Assembly: GCA_024180945.1 (NCBI GenBank)
Contig: JAKSGN010000006.1
Coordinates: 2,046,001 to 2,110,000, forward strand
Length of the DNA: 64,000 nt
Origin: Macrophomina tecta
Taxonomy: Eukaryota; Ascomycota; Dothideomycetes; Botryosphaeriales; Botryosphaeriaceae
Direction: 5' to 3'
The notes under the pieces were generated by a model. It did no database searches and had not been told where the DNA came from. It saw only the letters and a program-made list of their open reading frames with translations. Numbering within the stretch: position 1 is the stretch's first letter; each line of letters begins with the position of its first letter. Shown piece after piece: positions 35,001-46,600 of the stretch. The translations under genes were made by a program, and so were the position numbers.

Positions 35001-36585
35001 TTGCGATAGCCAAATTCTCGAGGGACAGTGATCAGTGCATTTCTAGAATGGTTATTCAGAAGATCTTGGAGTCTTCTCTGCTCCTCTCGTGGGTTCCTGG
35101 TCGTGTCTAGGACTCAATAATTTTCAATTCGATCAATCCAAGATTATTGCTCCCGCATACTTTCATCATGCGAACCAGTCCTTTTACGGAACCAGCTCAT
35201 TCTTGGAAACTACCAGGCGGTATCTTGGTAAGTATCTGAACATTGAACTCATCATTGACCACTGCGGGGACCATCAGGTGGCTCAGCTTCGAGCGAAACT
35301 CAGAAGTAATCCACGATTCTTCTTCAGTAAGCGGGAAGGAGCAATTTCCATATATGAATTACTGGAAACCCCGCCATCAAGCTCGAAATGAAGACAAAGT
35401 AACCATGTTTACCATTTCGCCCTTTGAAAATGAGGGACGCAGTGGTGACATCTTGCTCTCGATATGACTGGCGAGCAAACGAGTGCGGGGATTTATTTCA
35501 AATCGACCGAACAGTCGCCGTGTCAGGCCAAGGATCCCAGATGATCAACAAGGCCAAGTTATCATGTTGCCCTCGGAGTGAGGATCTTTCTGGAGTCTAT
35601 CAAATTCATCCTCTATTGCCGGCCTTGTCATGTAACAAATCCGATACTAAGCGGGCAGTCATAGCAGGCAGCCACATCGACAACACAAGGCAGGTAGATG
35701 GCTAGGAGTCAGAACCTAAACAATCCATGATCATTCAGGGTCAAATACTATCCGCTTCCTTTTGGGCTTTGCACCCATCAGGCTGATAAGTCTTCATCTC
35801 TACGGCATCGGTAAGTCTGCAATCCCCAGAACAGCCAATTTCCAGGTTGAAGGCCCTCTGGGACATCGAAATGCATGTCTTCATGAAGCCAGGCAGGGCG
35901 GAGTTAGATCAGCGTGCCACGTCATGCCAGACATTGGGACGACGACGTTTGCATTGGCTCCGAACAGAAGATTCTGGGGGCACGGATGGCAGAGGGTTGG
36001 GTGCTTGAGACGGGGGCTTATGAAGCTGGCAAGAATGTTTATCTGTAAAATGACTTGATCATGTTCGTTTCCAGACACTTATAGTTAGAGCTTGCCTTTC
36101 ATTTGGTACCCAGCCTGCACGAAGAATATGGCGGATATAATGATGCCTCAATTCGTGATCTATCAGTAGCGCGGACCAAGAGCGCTTTAGGTGTAGCAAT
36201 GTCTTCTGTAACACGGTTGTGCTTGGTAGACAAACCGATTAAAATTATTGGCAGGCTCTTTCTGGTGTGGTACACCTGTGAACATGCATCCCCTCTGCTT
36301 TGTAAAGCTCCTGTCTCGGCTGGTGGTTGGCACTCGCAAGTGATCCATCCAGGCCCAAGGTTCCCCCATAGCGTTGGTATTGGGGATGCTGCCCGGAAAT
36401 TCCCACTTAGGAAGATAAGCATTCCTCCGATCTAGCTTGTCTCGATAAAAATGTGAAATGTAAAGGAGGACATAGCTGGAGTATCAGAATTGTTCTCAGA
36501 ATGAAGAAATACACTACAGCTTTCAGTAACAATAAAATTGGGGTATCATATCCGTCCAGAGACTCTCGTCATGGGCATAGTGCTA

Positions 36586-37524
36586 TTACCTCAGGGCCCT
36601 CTGCACCCCTGAGATATCCCGCCCCATTGAGCGGACTCTGTCCTCCAGTCCACGCTTCTTGAGCTCAAGCTCTCTGACCTCCTCCTCTTCTCTTCGCAGG
36701 TCCTCCAGTGTCAAAGGTTCTTCTACTTCAGGTTCCGGTTCAGGTTCTTCCGCCGGGTGGTCGTCGTAGTGGTCTCGCGGCTTGTTCATGCTTGCTAACT
36801 GAGCCTGCTGTTCCGCAACTTGTAATTCATAGTGCTCAATCGATGAAGCAAGCCGCGCATGTCGTTGCCTGAGCTGCGCGATCTTCTGATTCACTCCGGG
36901 AATGTGACTGTAGAATACAGCTGTTAGCAGTCTCTTGCAGAAGGAGACGGGAGGCTGAAACGGAAGCCTTCCAAATGGTGCTGTTCTGTGAGATCTCAAG
37001 CGGAAGAATGCTCGTAAGGAGAAGACTTACTAGACTCCGCAGAGTTTCTCTGCGCCTTCCAGCAGCGTTTCCACATCAACCTCATTCCTGTCCCTGCCTC
37101 CACCATACGATCGATAGCCCAGTCCGCTTCCCGCACCTCCGCCGCCACCCTCGCGGATGCGGTCGACTAATTCCGAGCCTAAGATTGCGGCGACAGCAGT
37201 GTTGCGCCGGGGTGCATTGAAAACTGTAGCGCGGCGATTCGAGGAAGTCAAGGACGACGGTTCTTGCGGGACGGGCGTTTTGGGCGGCGCAGGTACGGAG
37301 AACAAAGCGCGCTCGTGGGATTCCGTATCGCGGATCAGGGTTGTGATTTCATGCTGGTGCAGCAGGGCGTTCGTGAATATCTTCGGGCGGGGGAAACTGA
37401 CGGGCTGGTCAGTACGGATGCTGTGTATATTTAAAAGGATAAATAGGGAGAGCACTGACGGAAGTTCGGCGATTGAGGCAGAGCAGAGGGAGATCTGCTC
37501 AAGGTGGGCATCGAGGAGCGTCAT
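36586..37524 (-). CDS. spc34: DASH/Dam1 complex subunit Spc34, 250 aa
   Basis: Exons 37524-37460, 37396-37031 and 36907-36586; the introns are 63 and 123 nt. Spc34 is part of the DASH ring that couples kinetochores to spindle microtubules. The N-terminus reads DAHLEQISLCSASIAELPFP then RPKIFTNALLHQHEITTLIR and DTESHERALFSV, the conserved Spc34 block (about residues 6-55). A disordered Gly-rich middle and a coiled coil follow: VNQKIAQLRQRHARLASSIE, and a Glu/Arg-rich helix near the C-terminus. In intron 1 an AG directly after the branch site (CTGACCAG) is skipped for a CAG 8 nt further on; only that choice restores ELPFPRPKIF. A long second intron precedes the coiled coil. It is divergent from rpn3 with 364 nt between the start codons. 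Confidence 0.9.
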
Positions 37525-37888
37525 GTCGGGCGGGGAAGTTGTGTTTGCGGCGAGAGAGCGGCGGGCTGCGGTTCATGAGATTGTCAACAGACACCAGCGG
37601 GCCTGCGAAGGAAAGTCGTGGCCGAAGATAGAGCGTACAGTCGTGTTGCAAGTGGCCTCTTGCTCGGGGGGGCCGTGCACAGGCGTCGGTGTTCCGAGCG
37701 GCGTCATGCCGACGGTGACCTTCCAGAGCTCCCAAGCTGCCACCGATCACATCCACCTCCGCCTCCCCATCAACCAGCTCAGCGCCCCTCGCTCCATCCT
37801 TCCATCCGACCGGACCGCCCGTCGCCTCTCTGCTCGCACCGTCGTCATCCCTCGCAACCACCCCGGTACCTTCCTACACTACACCAAC
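37525..37888. promoter_or_regulatory. divergent promoter, spc34 / rpn3
   Basis: 364 nt separate the two start codons. On the minus strand 37744-37736 reads GGTGGCAGC, matching seven of nine bases (the first seven) of the yeast proteasome element GGTGGCAAA; filamentous fungi may not use Rpn4 in the same way, so this is weak. Confidence 0.35.
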
Positions 37889-39595
37889 ATGGCGGAGAGC
37901 ATGGAAGGCGTTGTTACTACCGGCGAGCAGCCGCAGGTTGACTCCAAGGAGAAGGCCGTCGCAGGTCCGTACACATTTTCTTGAGGTTCCGGTGATGACA
38001 GCCGCTGTGGTTAGATTGATGGGCTGTGGTGCAGCTGTGCCACGCCACTGTCGCCATCAAACTGCCTTGGAGCTATGCAGCTTGGGATAATAATGAGAAT
38101 GAGACTAACGGCCGTGTAGACATTGCAAGCAACTTTGTCCTACTTGAGAGAGCTGTTGCCCAGTTCGACTCTCGCTTCACTCTGCGTGCTCTGCGCTCGA
38201 TATCCTCGCTGCGGAAGCGCCTCACCCCACAGGTTCTGACTGACGCCATCCTCTCCTACTACCCTCAGGGCAATGAAATGGGCAAGAAGCTTGTCGCTGC
38301 CATCGGCGGTTCTGTACAATCGAGCAAGACGTCTGAAGCAAACTCCAAAAAGGATGTCGTTCCTGAGGTCGATGTCTATCTTGCCATTCTCATTCAGGTA
38401 CGGATGACGGCGCCAACGCCATCGCAGACCGGTCCAGCTGCTAATATAATGCCTTCCGTGACAGGTGCTGTTTTACGATCAACAAGATTTTTCTAAGGGT
38501 GCGCAATGGTCGTCTTGGTTGGTTGACCACATTCGCGAGCTGAACCGCCGAACGTTGGATTCGCTGGCCGCAAAGGCATACTTCTACTTCGCCTTGTTCC
38601 ATGAGAATCTCGACCCCAAGCCGCCCTCGCGACAATCGCCCGTCATTAACATTCGCCGTCAGCTCCTTGCCGCTCTGCGCAGTGCTGTTCTCCGCAAGGA
38701 CCAAGATACGCAGGCTGCCGTCATGGTGCTGCTCTTGCGCAATTACCTCTCCACAGCCGACATCACCCAGGCCGACCTCCTGGTTGCCCAGACTCAATTC
38801 CCACAGACGGCGCCGAACAACCAGGTCGCCCGATTCCTCTACTACCTTGGCCGTATCCGCGCCATCCAGCTCAACTACACTGAAGCCCACGAGCACCTGA
38901 CCAGCGCGACCCGCAAATCGCCCACTAGCCCCGTCGCTGCCGGTTTCTACCAAGCCTCGATGAAGCTGCTTGTCGTTGTCGAGCTTCTCATGGGCGACAT
39001 TCCCGACCGCGCCATCTTCAGCCAGCCCAACCTCGAGCGCGCCCTCGAACCCTACTTCCGCCTCGTCCAGGCGGTGCGTGCCGGCGATCTCCAGGGCTTC
39101 ATCCGCGTCGTCCAGGCCCATTCAGGTATCTTCCAGCGCGAAGGAACTTACACGCTTATCCTCCGCCTGCGCCAGAACGTGATCCGCACCGGAATCCGCA
39201 TGCTGTCGCTCAGCTACTCACGCATCTCCCTCCGCGACATCTGCATCCGCCTCGGCCTCGAGAGCGAGGAGAGCGCCGAATACATCGTCGCAAAGGCCAT
39301 CCGCGACGGCGTCATCGAGGCCTCGATCAACCATGAGAAGGGCTTCATGCAGACGAAGCGCCCCGGCGACGTTTACGCTACCCGCGAGCCCGCCGAGGCC
39401 TTCCACGACCGCATCGCTGCTTGTCTGACGCTGCACGACGAGTGCGTCAAGGCGATGCGGTACCCGATGAACCAGCACCGTCTTGAGCTGAAGAATGCGC
39501 AGGAGGCGAGGGAGCGGGAGAGGGAGCTGGCCAAGGAGATTCAGGATGGTGATATCGACGAGGATGATGCGGCGGGGGATTTTGAGGGGTTGTAG
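37889..39595 (+). CDS. rpn3: 26S proteasome regulatory subunit Rpn3, 494 aa
   Basis: Exons 37889-37964, 38120-38397 and 38465-39595; the introns are 155 and 67 nt. Rpn3 (human PSMD3) is a PCI-domain scaffold subunit of the 19S lid. The protein has helical repeats (VLLERAVAQFDSRFTLRALR, LLLRNYLSTADITQADLLVA, RFLYYLGRIRAIQLNYTEAH). The C-terminal PCI/winged-helix lies at about residues 335-420 (VIRTGIRMLSLSYSRISLRD, LESEESAEYIVAKAIRDGVI, GFMQTKR). The acidic C-terminus DGDIDEDDAAGDFEGL is typical. The length is normal for the family. The first intron, directly after a short N-terminal exon, is the longest in the window. Confidence 0.95.
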
Positions 39596-40855
39596 ATGGT
39601 GAGATCGTTTCCTTTGCCATCTGCGGAGTGGATGGGAGTTTGAGGGTGAATAAGAGAGGCAGAGAGTGGTTGGGAGTTTGTAATGATAGAGCTCTCGAAA
39701 GGTGGAGTGCTACGAGAGGGAACTTTGAGCTGTGATGCTGGACAGATCTTAAACACATAGAACGAACGGTATGTTTTCTAAGATTGTATGGTTTATGATG
39801 CGGCGGTTTTCATTGCCAAGGTGAAAGATGGTCGATTTATTAGCCTCATCTGGGGATGTCGTGCGTTACGGTTTTTTGTTAAACCACGAGACGAAGCAGT
39901 TGGCATGAGTCTCTTTCAGGCCATATCGGGCCCTGAGTCAGTTGGAAAAGCAGATGCAGACCACTTTATTTTCTCCATTCGATGTTCAAGAAACAAGTAG
40001 AAAAAACTAATAAGTAACAAGCGTAAACAAGGAAAAGCCAAAGAAAAGGAACCATACAGCTTTTATAGATGATGGTATGGAATGATTTCGATCCGTCCTG
40101 AGTACAGTGCCTCACACCCAAATATCCCTATTCGCATACTCCTTCTCGCACCAGAATGGCTTGGAGAAAAAGAAGGAGCGGAAAAAACCTGAGAACTAAC
40201 TCTGGAGAAAGAGCAGTGCTAATATCCCTCCGACACCAGCCGGTTGATGAACCTCAAGATGCGAACTACAGATATATATGGCCTGTTACCGTGCTAAATG
40301 TTGCTGTTGAAAAAAAAAAGGAAATGCAGAAACGAAAATATAAAGAGCAAACCTGTGTTTAAAAAGAAAGGGAGAGAAGTGCGGCAGAAATAGGGAAACC
40401 AGGACTACTGATGTATAACTTGCATGTCAAAAGGCCAGATGACACGCGGCCGACGGAGAAGGACGATGGAAGACTTGTGGTTCATAAATAACACTAGCTC
40501 CCTCCCCCTCGCGCATGCAGGCGCGGGTGAAGACAAGACTGATATAACCGAGCAGATTGCAGAAAAAATAGACGCAATTGTCGCGTAGAGCTGTTGTTGA
40601 GGTCGTATCGAAGAAGAGGATCGCTTCGTCTCAAAAGTCAGAAGGGGTATCTCGTGCTTCATTTTAGAATGTGGAAGCAGTAGCAGCATGATTCATCAAC
40701 AAGAGAGACATGCATGCATTAAACACCCCAAGAACCGCGGAAAAGATAAACTGGCAGGCGAAATCGAACGTGGTCCCACGCAAGCAGAGAAGAGTAACGC
40801 AAATACTATCATGTCGGGTGACCAAAAGATGAAAAAGCCGAATGACACTCATATC
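39596..40855. other. 1.3-kb intergenic region between convergent rpn3 and the NYN gene
   Basis: AT-richer 3'-flanking DNA with A-rich patches (for example near 40310-40318). No gene is supported. Confidence 0.6.
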
Positions 40856-42784
40856 TCAAGTGTCAAGCAAATCTTCAACATAGTCATCCAAGTTGATGAT
40901 GCGAAACGCGTCTCCCCATTTCTGGCGGAACTCACGTCTCTTATATGCGCTACTGATGCCAGCCTGCCACGAGACGAGCTCGACGCGCCATCCCTTCTTG
41001 AGAGCGCGCTCAACCATGCACATGAAGCCTTGACTGTACTCCGCAGCCGCGGCATCACCGGTACCCAGCACGATGGTCGAGGGTTCATCGACATCGACGA
41101 CCGACTCGAGCATCTTCAGGTGCAGAATCTCGTCTACACCCTGCTCTACCCAAGCCTCCCTGGCCTTCTGAGGGGCGGCAGCGTTCGTTTCAGATCCACT
41201 ACCGCTGCCCTCGCCACCGCTAGAGGATGGACGGTAAGTTCCATTCATGCGGGCTTCGCGCTCGCGGAAATACTTCTGACGCTCGGTGAGCTCGCGAGCC
41301 TTGAATACCTTATCCAAGATGTTTGTCTCGTAGCCGAGAGCCTTCGCTCGCTCAAAGGCCGGAATAGCAGGAAGTGAGCCTACCAAGACGCGCTTGGCCA
41401 CAGGTCGACGACGCTCCATGAGCAGAACAAGGGCTTCGAAGTCTATGTCCTCGCGAGTGATGCGTGCCTGAACAGGCAGGCCACGCATAGTCTTGACGCA
41501 GTTCTGGAAACCAATATGAATGTTGGAGAAATCAATGAAGACATGAACGCCGTCGGGCGCCTGTGTATGGTTGACAAGCTGCGCCGGCTTGGCCAGCCAA
41601 TGCTTATCTTCGCCGAAGTCGCGGATAAGAGTCAAAAGGAAATGGATATTCCTATCATCCTTATCCCGAATGGTCAAGGGTTTGGGTTGTTGCAGTGGCG
41701 CGGATGAACTGGAACTCTGGAAATATAGCGGTTTCTGGCTCATAATGGCGTTCAAATAGCCGGAGTTCATACCAGAAGGAGTTCGCGATGATGCTGGAAG
41801 AAGGTTGGACTGCTTAGGCGGACTACGGGATCTGAAGGTATCGCGCTTCTTGGTAGGAGAGCCAGCATGATTCTTAGGCGGTTTGTCCTTATCAGAGCCG
41901 GGCAGCCGGAATGGAATGGCGCAATCCTCCGACTTCTTGGATTTCGTCGGGATATCAATGGGCTTAGACAAGGAGTGTACGCCGGATTTGCCGACGACCT
42001 TCTTGGGTTCAGTGAAGGGCACCGCCTGTAGAGCGGGGGCGTCCTTGATCTTCGACACTTGAGGCGTCAAAAGCACCTGGCGTGAACGAAGGTTGTGCCT
42101 GAAGGTAGGAGCGGTATTTGGTTGCTCGAGCGTGGCCATAGGGTGCATGCTGGCCTTACGAGCTGGAGTGGAAAGCTGCGCATCATCCTCCGATTCAAAG
42201 TCACTGACGGTCTTGGACTTCGTGGCTCGCTGCTCAGCTTCGGCCTGTTTGCGAAGCTTGCGATTCTCCCTCTTCCGCTGTGTCTTGGTCAAGCCAGTCA
42301 GGTCCTTTGTCGGAGCGTCTGACACGTCGGCATTTGCGATGCCGAAAACATCGTCAACGCCATCAGCAATAGTGTCCAGGCCATCCTCGACAGTATCCTG
42401 CCATTTGACGCCTTTGCTCGTCGGCTGATAGTAGGCGGCGCCGTCTGATATGTATGCTTCCTTATCCTTGTCTACGCTGGGTTCCGAAGGCGGTGGAGTG
42501 AGAAGCGAAACTTGAGGCGCCGGTGCGTCACGAGGCGCACCGAGGAACTCCCAGACCTTGTCGAAGTCGCCGAGGCTGCCCGAAGTCTCGACTGACAGCT
42601 GCGGTGGGGATTCGGCATCCTGCGGCGCGACTCCTTCGGCAGAGCGAAGGGCGGCGGCCTGGGGTTTAGGCGAAAGGGAGTTGATGAGATTGAGCACCTG
42701 GGAGAAGTCCCATGGGCTGTCCTCAGGAGTCGAGGGCATGTGGGAAGCTGATAGGGTTGTGGATGTGGTCGTCATTGGCGGCAT
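40856..42784 (-). CDS. NYN/PIN-like domain protein, putative ribonuclease, 642 aa
   Basis: A single uninterrupted exon. The C-terminal third (about residues 410-640) has a NYN-type PIN-like fold: VHVFIDFSNIHIGF gives the first acidic residue, followed by RVLVGSLP, GVDEILHLKMLE (a second acidic cluster), STIVLGTGDAAAAEYS (third) and WRVELVSWQAGISSAY. This order of strands and carboxylates fits metal-dependent RNases of the NYN family. The N-terminal 400 residues are Ser/Pro-rich and mostly disordered, with a basic helix near 165-190 (TKTQRKRENRKLRKQAEAEQ), which may bind RNA or act as a nuclear signal. I recognise the architecture as a conserved Pezizomycotina protein with no characterised homologue I can name; nuclease activity is inferred. 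The first ATG is used; Met4 is an alternative. Confidence 0.8.
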   Translation of the reverse strand: MPPMTTTSTTLSASHMPSTPEDSPWDFSQVLNLINSLSPKPQAAALRSAEGVAPQDAESPPQLSVETSGSLGDFDKVWEFLGAPRDAPAPQVSLLTPPPSEPSVDKDKEAYISDGAAYYQPTSKGVKWQDTVEDGLDTIADGVDDVFGIANADVSDAPTKDLTGLTKTQRKRENRKLRKQAEAEQRATKSKTVSDFESEDDAQLSTPARKASMHPMATLEQPNTAPTFRHNLRSRQVLLTPQVSKIKDAPALQAVPFTEPKKVVGKSGVHSLSKPIDIPTKSKKSEDCAIPFRLPGSDKDKPPKNHAGSPTKKRDTFRSRSPPKQSNLLPASSRTPSGMNSGYLNAIMSQKPLYFQSSSSSAPLQQPKPLTIRDKDDRNIHFLLTLIRDFGEDKHWLAKPAQLVNHTQAPDGVHVFIDFSNIHIGFQNCVKTMRGLPVQARITREDIDFEALVLLMERRRPVAKRVLVGSLPAIPAFERAKALGYETNILDKVFKARELTERQKYFREREARMNGTYRPSSSGGEGSGSGSETNAAAPQKAREAWVEQGVDEILHLKMLESVVDVDEPSTIVLGTGDAAAAEYSQGFMCMVERALKKGWRVELVSWQAGISSAYKRREFRQKWGDAFRIINLDDYVEDLLDT

Positions 42785-43611
42785 GCGAATCTAGCGGGGT
42801 GAAATAAAGAAACTGGGGATTATAGCGGTCAGCGAGCTGCAAGTAATGAAGCATAGCGGCGGCGCTGTGCATCGTACAGTCTAGCTCGGATGTGGTAATC
42901 GTGGGGGTGTGGACATTGTTGGATCCAGCGGGAATCAAGGTGCTCGCATGAGCGGTCAGTTGCATTCCATAGTGGCGGCAGCGAGCGCGGGTTGCGAGTA
43001 CGGTGAAGTTGGTCGGTCGGTTGGAGGGTGTGGCGGTTGAAGGACATGGGCGACGGCCGGGCGATGGCGGGCCCACTCGTGAAGAGCTGCGGCGGGGCGG
43101 ACGATGCCTGGCTCGTGCGCGAGTCCATGACTCCACCAAGCTACGCCTCCGATGAGCCACCCACCACCTTTGCCACTGCGAGTTCTAGACAATCCGCCTC
43201 GTTCAACAACACCCACTGGTGCGCGAGCTGCTTCCGCACGCGGCAGCCCTCTCTGTCATGCAAGCTTCGGCCATCAGGACTCATACCGCCTTCTGAAAGG
43301 CCTCTCCCTCGCCTGCGCACCTCGCAATTATATGCGCTGATCATTTAATACTCTGGCGCCGCCATTTCGTCATGCCCCAAACGGAATAAGAGCAGCATTG
43401 CACAGCCTACCTGACCCGTCCTATTTATTGCTCTCAATACACCATGTACATCGAACCTACGGGCGGTCTACTGACTCGATTAAAGAGAGCAACCCTTCGA
43501 ACCTTTTTCCAACTCCCTGAAATGCATCTGCCCTCAACTCTACCACTACAAGCCCATACGCCGCCGAATCCCATGCCTCTGAAATGCTACTGTTCTTTTC
43601 CTCCGTCAAAC
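42785..43611. other. 0.8-kb region between the NYN gene promoter and the ubr1 3' end
   Basis: The NYN gene reads away from here, so the part near 42785 is its promoter. Open frames on both strands are short and overlap. Nothing else is seen. Confidence 0.55.
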
Positions 43612-46600
43612 TTACATCGTCTCCCATCCGCCGTTGTTGATGTCCCCTTCCAATTTCCTTGCTATAGTCGATGGCACTTGGTGGTGCAGCCAGACGCTGC
43701 GAACAAGCGCGTCATATCGTTTCTGGTGGAGATAGAGCTGGTGTTGTCGCCGCAGCGACATGTCCGTCTCACCGTGCTTGTCCAAATACGGCGCTGGGAA
43801 CCAACTTCCGCTCTGATGGTGTGTATAGAGCAGCATGCATTTGCGAATATTGATGAACATGCCAATGTTACCACCGCACCTGCAAAACAATTAGTCAGGA
43901 AGTAGCAACAGCCAGTCCATATCAGTATCACTTACTTTGCTTGGTGCTGCATGCATCCACCCTTTCCCCCTGGCTTCATACAGCAAACTGCCTGACTGCA
44001 GAAGATCTCTCCGCAGAAGAGGCATACGCAAGGATCCGTGAGCTCTTTGTGAGGTACCGTCGGGCACTTGCGCTTGATAGCCTCGTCTGTGAGCGTGTCA
44101 TAGTTCTTCGGCAAGCCCACCAATTCGAAGATGGCAGGGTGGCTGAGTGTCAGTGGTCGTGCTGGAGTGCCTGCGCGCTTACTTTCGCGATACATCACCC
44201 AATGTTTGATCCAGCCCGATGCAGTCGACCGGAGAATCAAGCTTGTCGGACCGTCAGCCAAAAAAGAGCTGAAGATCTCGTGAAGCGATGGCAAGCGCAG
44301 AGCCTTTGACAGTCTCTGCAGTTCCGGTTCCTTGGCAGAATCGTATCCAGCATCGGGAAACTCAATACCATAGCGGACATGCATGAGAATGACTGCCTTG
44401 CGGACGAACGGCAGCGCATATGTCGAGATCAAGACGCGGAGATATCGCAGAAAATTGATGTTCTCCGGGTCAAAGAGGGACATGACCCTCTGAGCACCTT
44501 GTCCGGCACTGTCGGAAGTCACTGCTTCCTCGTTGTCCACTACAATCCTCTTGACAAACGCAGAGAAAACCTCCATCTGTTCCTGACCAAGGTTGCCTGC
44601 ATGATCCCGGTAAATGTTATCATCGCCAACAGGCGCTTTGGCAAGAACCTCGGGATTGGCCAGGACGAACACACTCACTGCCTTGACGATCTCAGCAAGA
44701 TAGCAAAGCCGCATGACGTGGTGAATGTCTAGATGGAGAGCAGGAACCAAACAGACGGAGCATTCCGCGAGGAAGATGAAGGGATCCTGAAGGAATAGCG
44801 GAGGCGCAGATTTCGTTCCAGGAGCAGTCTCTTCGATCAGAGGGTGACCAAACATCAGTTGGTGAAGCTGGCGGTTCTGGCTTTCGAGGAATTCTGTGTT
44901 CGTTCTGTTCTTTCCTTGATGATGAATTCCACCGACGGCAAGGTACGACGTCACAGTCTCCGAGAGCACACGGAGATGTGTCAGCGAATGCTCCGAGATC
45001 TTGTCAAGTAGCGTGCAGCCAACGTCAGATTCAATACCGCGTTGAGCAATCTCGGTAGCTGCAATTGAGAATCCAAGGGACTTGGCCAACGTATCAGTAT
45101 AAGTCAGATCCTCCGAAAGGGGGTGAGCGTTATGTGCATGCGAATATCTTGTCTGCAGCATATTTGCTCGCATCGTGTCCCTCAAACGTCTGTAGATGCT
45201 GAAAAGCTCCAAAGGCGGTGTTGCTTGCAGAGACGGAGCATTTGGCTCTGGTGTAGTAACCGTGAAAGGCTCCCTCGCCTCCTCCTCTGCTCGCACCAGG
45301 AAGTTCGGCATTGGGAACGCTGTTCGTGGTGCGGAGCTTTGCGTTGCCGGTGCCGATACAGTCAATGGACCGGGCCTCGACAAGTCAGAAAGCCTCGACG
45401 AAAGAGGCGCAATCATGTTCTCGGCACCGTAATCGTAGAACATGTTGTGCTGCCTTGTATAGGCCTGGGGGATCTCTCCGCCTCCCCTCTCTGGACCCTT
45501 GTCAAGCTTTGAGATCTGAACGCTGACATGTGAATCGAGCCACGTGTCGAAAGGAATTTCAGGTTCCAGAACACCCGGGTAGGTGATCGTTTTCCCCTCC
45601 CAGATGATTGGAAGAAACGCATTCCCAAGTGCTTTGCACAAAGGACACATAAATTCCTTATACTCAGGGCGTTCTGGATGTTGACGTGCGATCTGGTTGA
45701 CATGACGCCGGTGCGTCGCCGTGTTGTAGACTTCAAAACACGAGTAGTGCATAATATGGCCGCAGCCAGTGCTGACAGGACCGCGCTTGATATGGGAATA
45801 CGGGAATCCCTTGCTCAAATCCTGCCGTTCAGTCATGACGGTTTTGCCTTCAAAGGTGGTCTTCTGCACTAGCTTGCGATTCTTGCCTGAAACACCGAAT
45901 GGTCGGACGTGCTCTGCTGAACGGTCCAAGTCCACCGGGGTGGTAGCGGCCTCAGACAGCCAATCCTGGTCTTGCACATCGGTCTGGCGCAAGATTCCGC
46001 TCTCAGATATGAAGGCAAATGTGCCGTACAACCTCTGATCGTCGGTTTCCTCTTGGCACAGTATGCATGTGCCGGAAGGATACTTCCACGTCTTGTCTTC
46101 CTGGGCAGCTGGCGTATCGAAATCCTCCTCATCGCTGAGATCGTCGCCCCAATCAATGGCCTGGTTTGCCATGAAATTGGACTGCTGCTCCTTGAACTGT
46201 GCCATGACTCGTGCTTGTCGCTCGAGTGCTTGCTTCTTCTTCAACTCTTTATCCTGTGCAGCAACGGCAGCTGGGGATGCAGTATCCATTCTATCCACAG
46301 GAAGTGCCGTCTCGAAGCCTACAGGCTGTCGCTGTTGTATTCTAGAAAGAATGAGCCGGATTTTAGGCTCACAAGCCTTGAACTCGTCCTTTTCAGACAA
46401 GGCACGGAGCATAGAAACGATAGTCGCCGGTTTCTTGGCTTCTGGGCTGCGCGAGAAGTGCTTTGAGAGGGCGAAGAATGTGAAAGAATCGGATGTGTCT
46501 TCTTCACCACCCGAAGCCGAGTATTCATTCAGTTCCTCGTTCACTACAACAATGATTAATTGCAGCACAAACTGCACGAAGGCCTCGAGTCTTGTGTTGG

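Larger units (their letters stand above)
24012..36585. other. about 12.6-kb gene-free region upstream of stuA
   Basis: No gene can be supported between stuA and spc34. The half nearest stuA (to about 29 kb) is very GC- and CpG-rich; its long frames overlap on both strands and are dominated by Arg, Ala, Cys, His and Trp, as expected from GC-rich non-coding DNA. From about 33.5 kb the DNA is visibly AT-richer. A/T homopolymers of 17-21 bases occur at 30143-30159, 30322-30342, 32077-32097 and 33201-33217. Large non-coding upstream regions are known for developmental regulators, and Aspergillus stuA has long leaders with upstream ORFs, so a regulatory or lncRNA role is plausible but is inference. 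I see no transposase, reverse transcriptase or terminal repeats. Confidence 0.5.
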
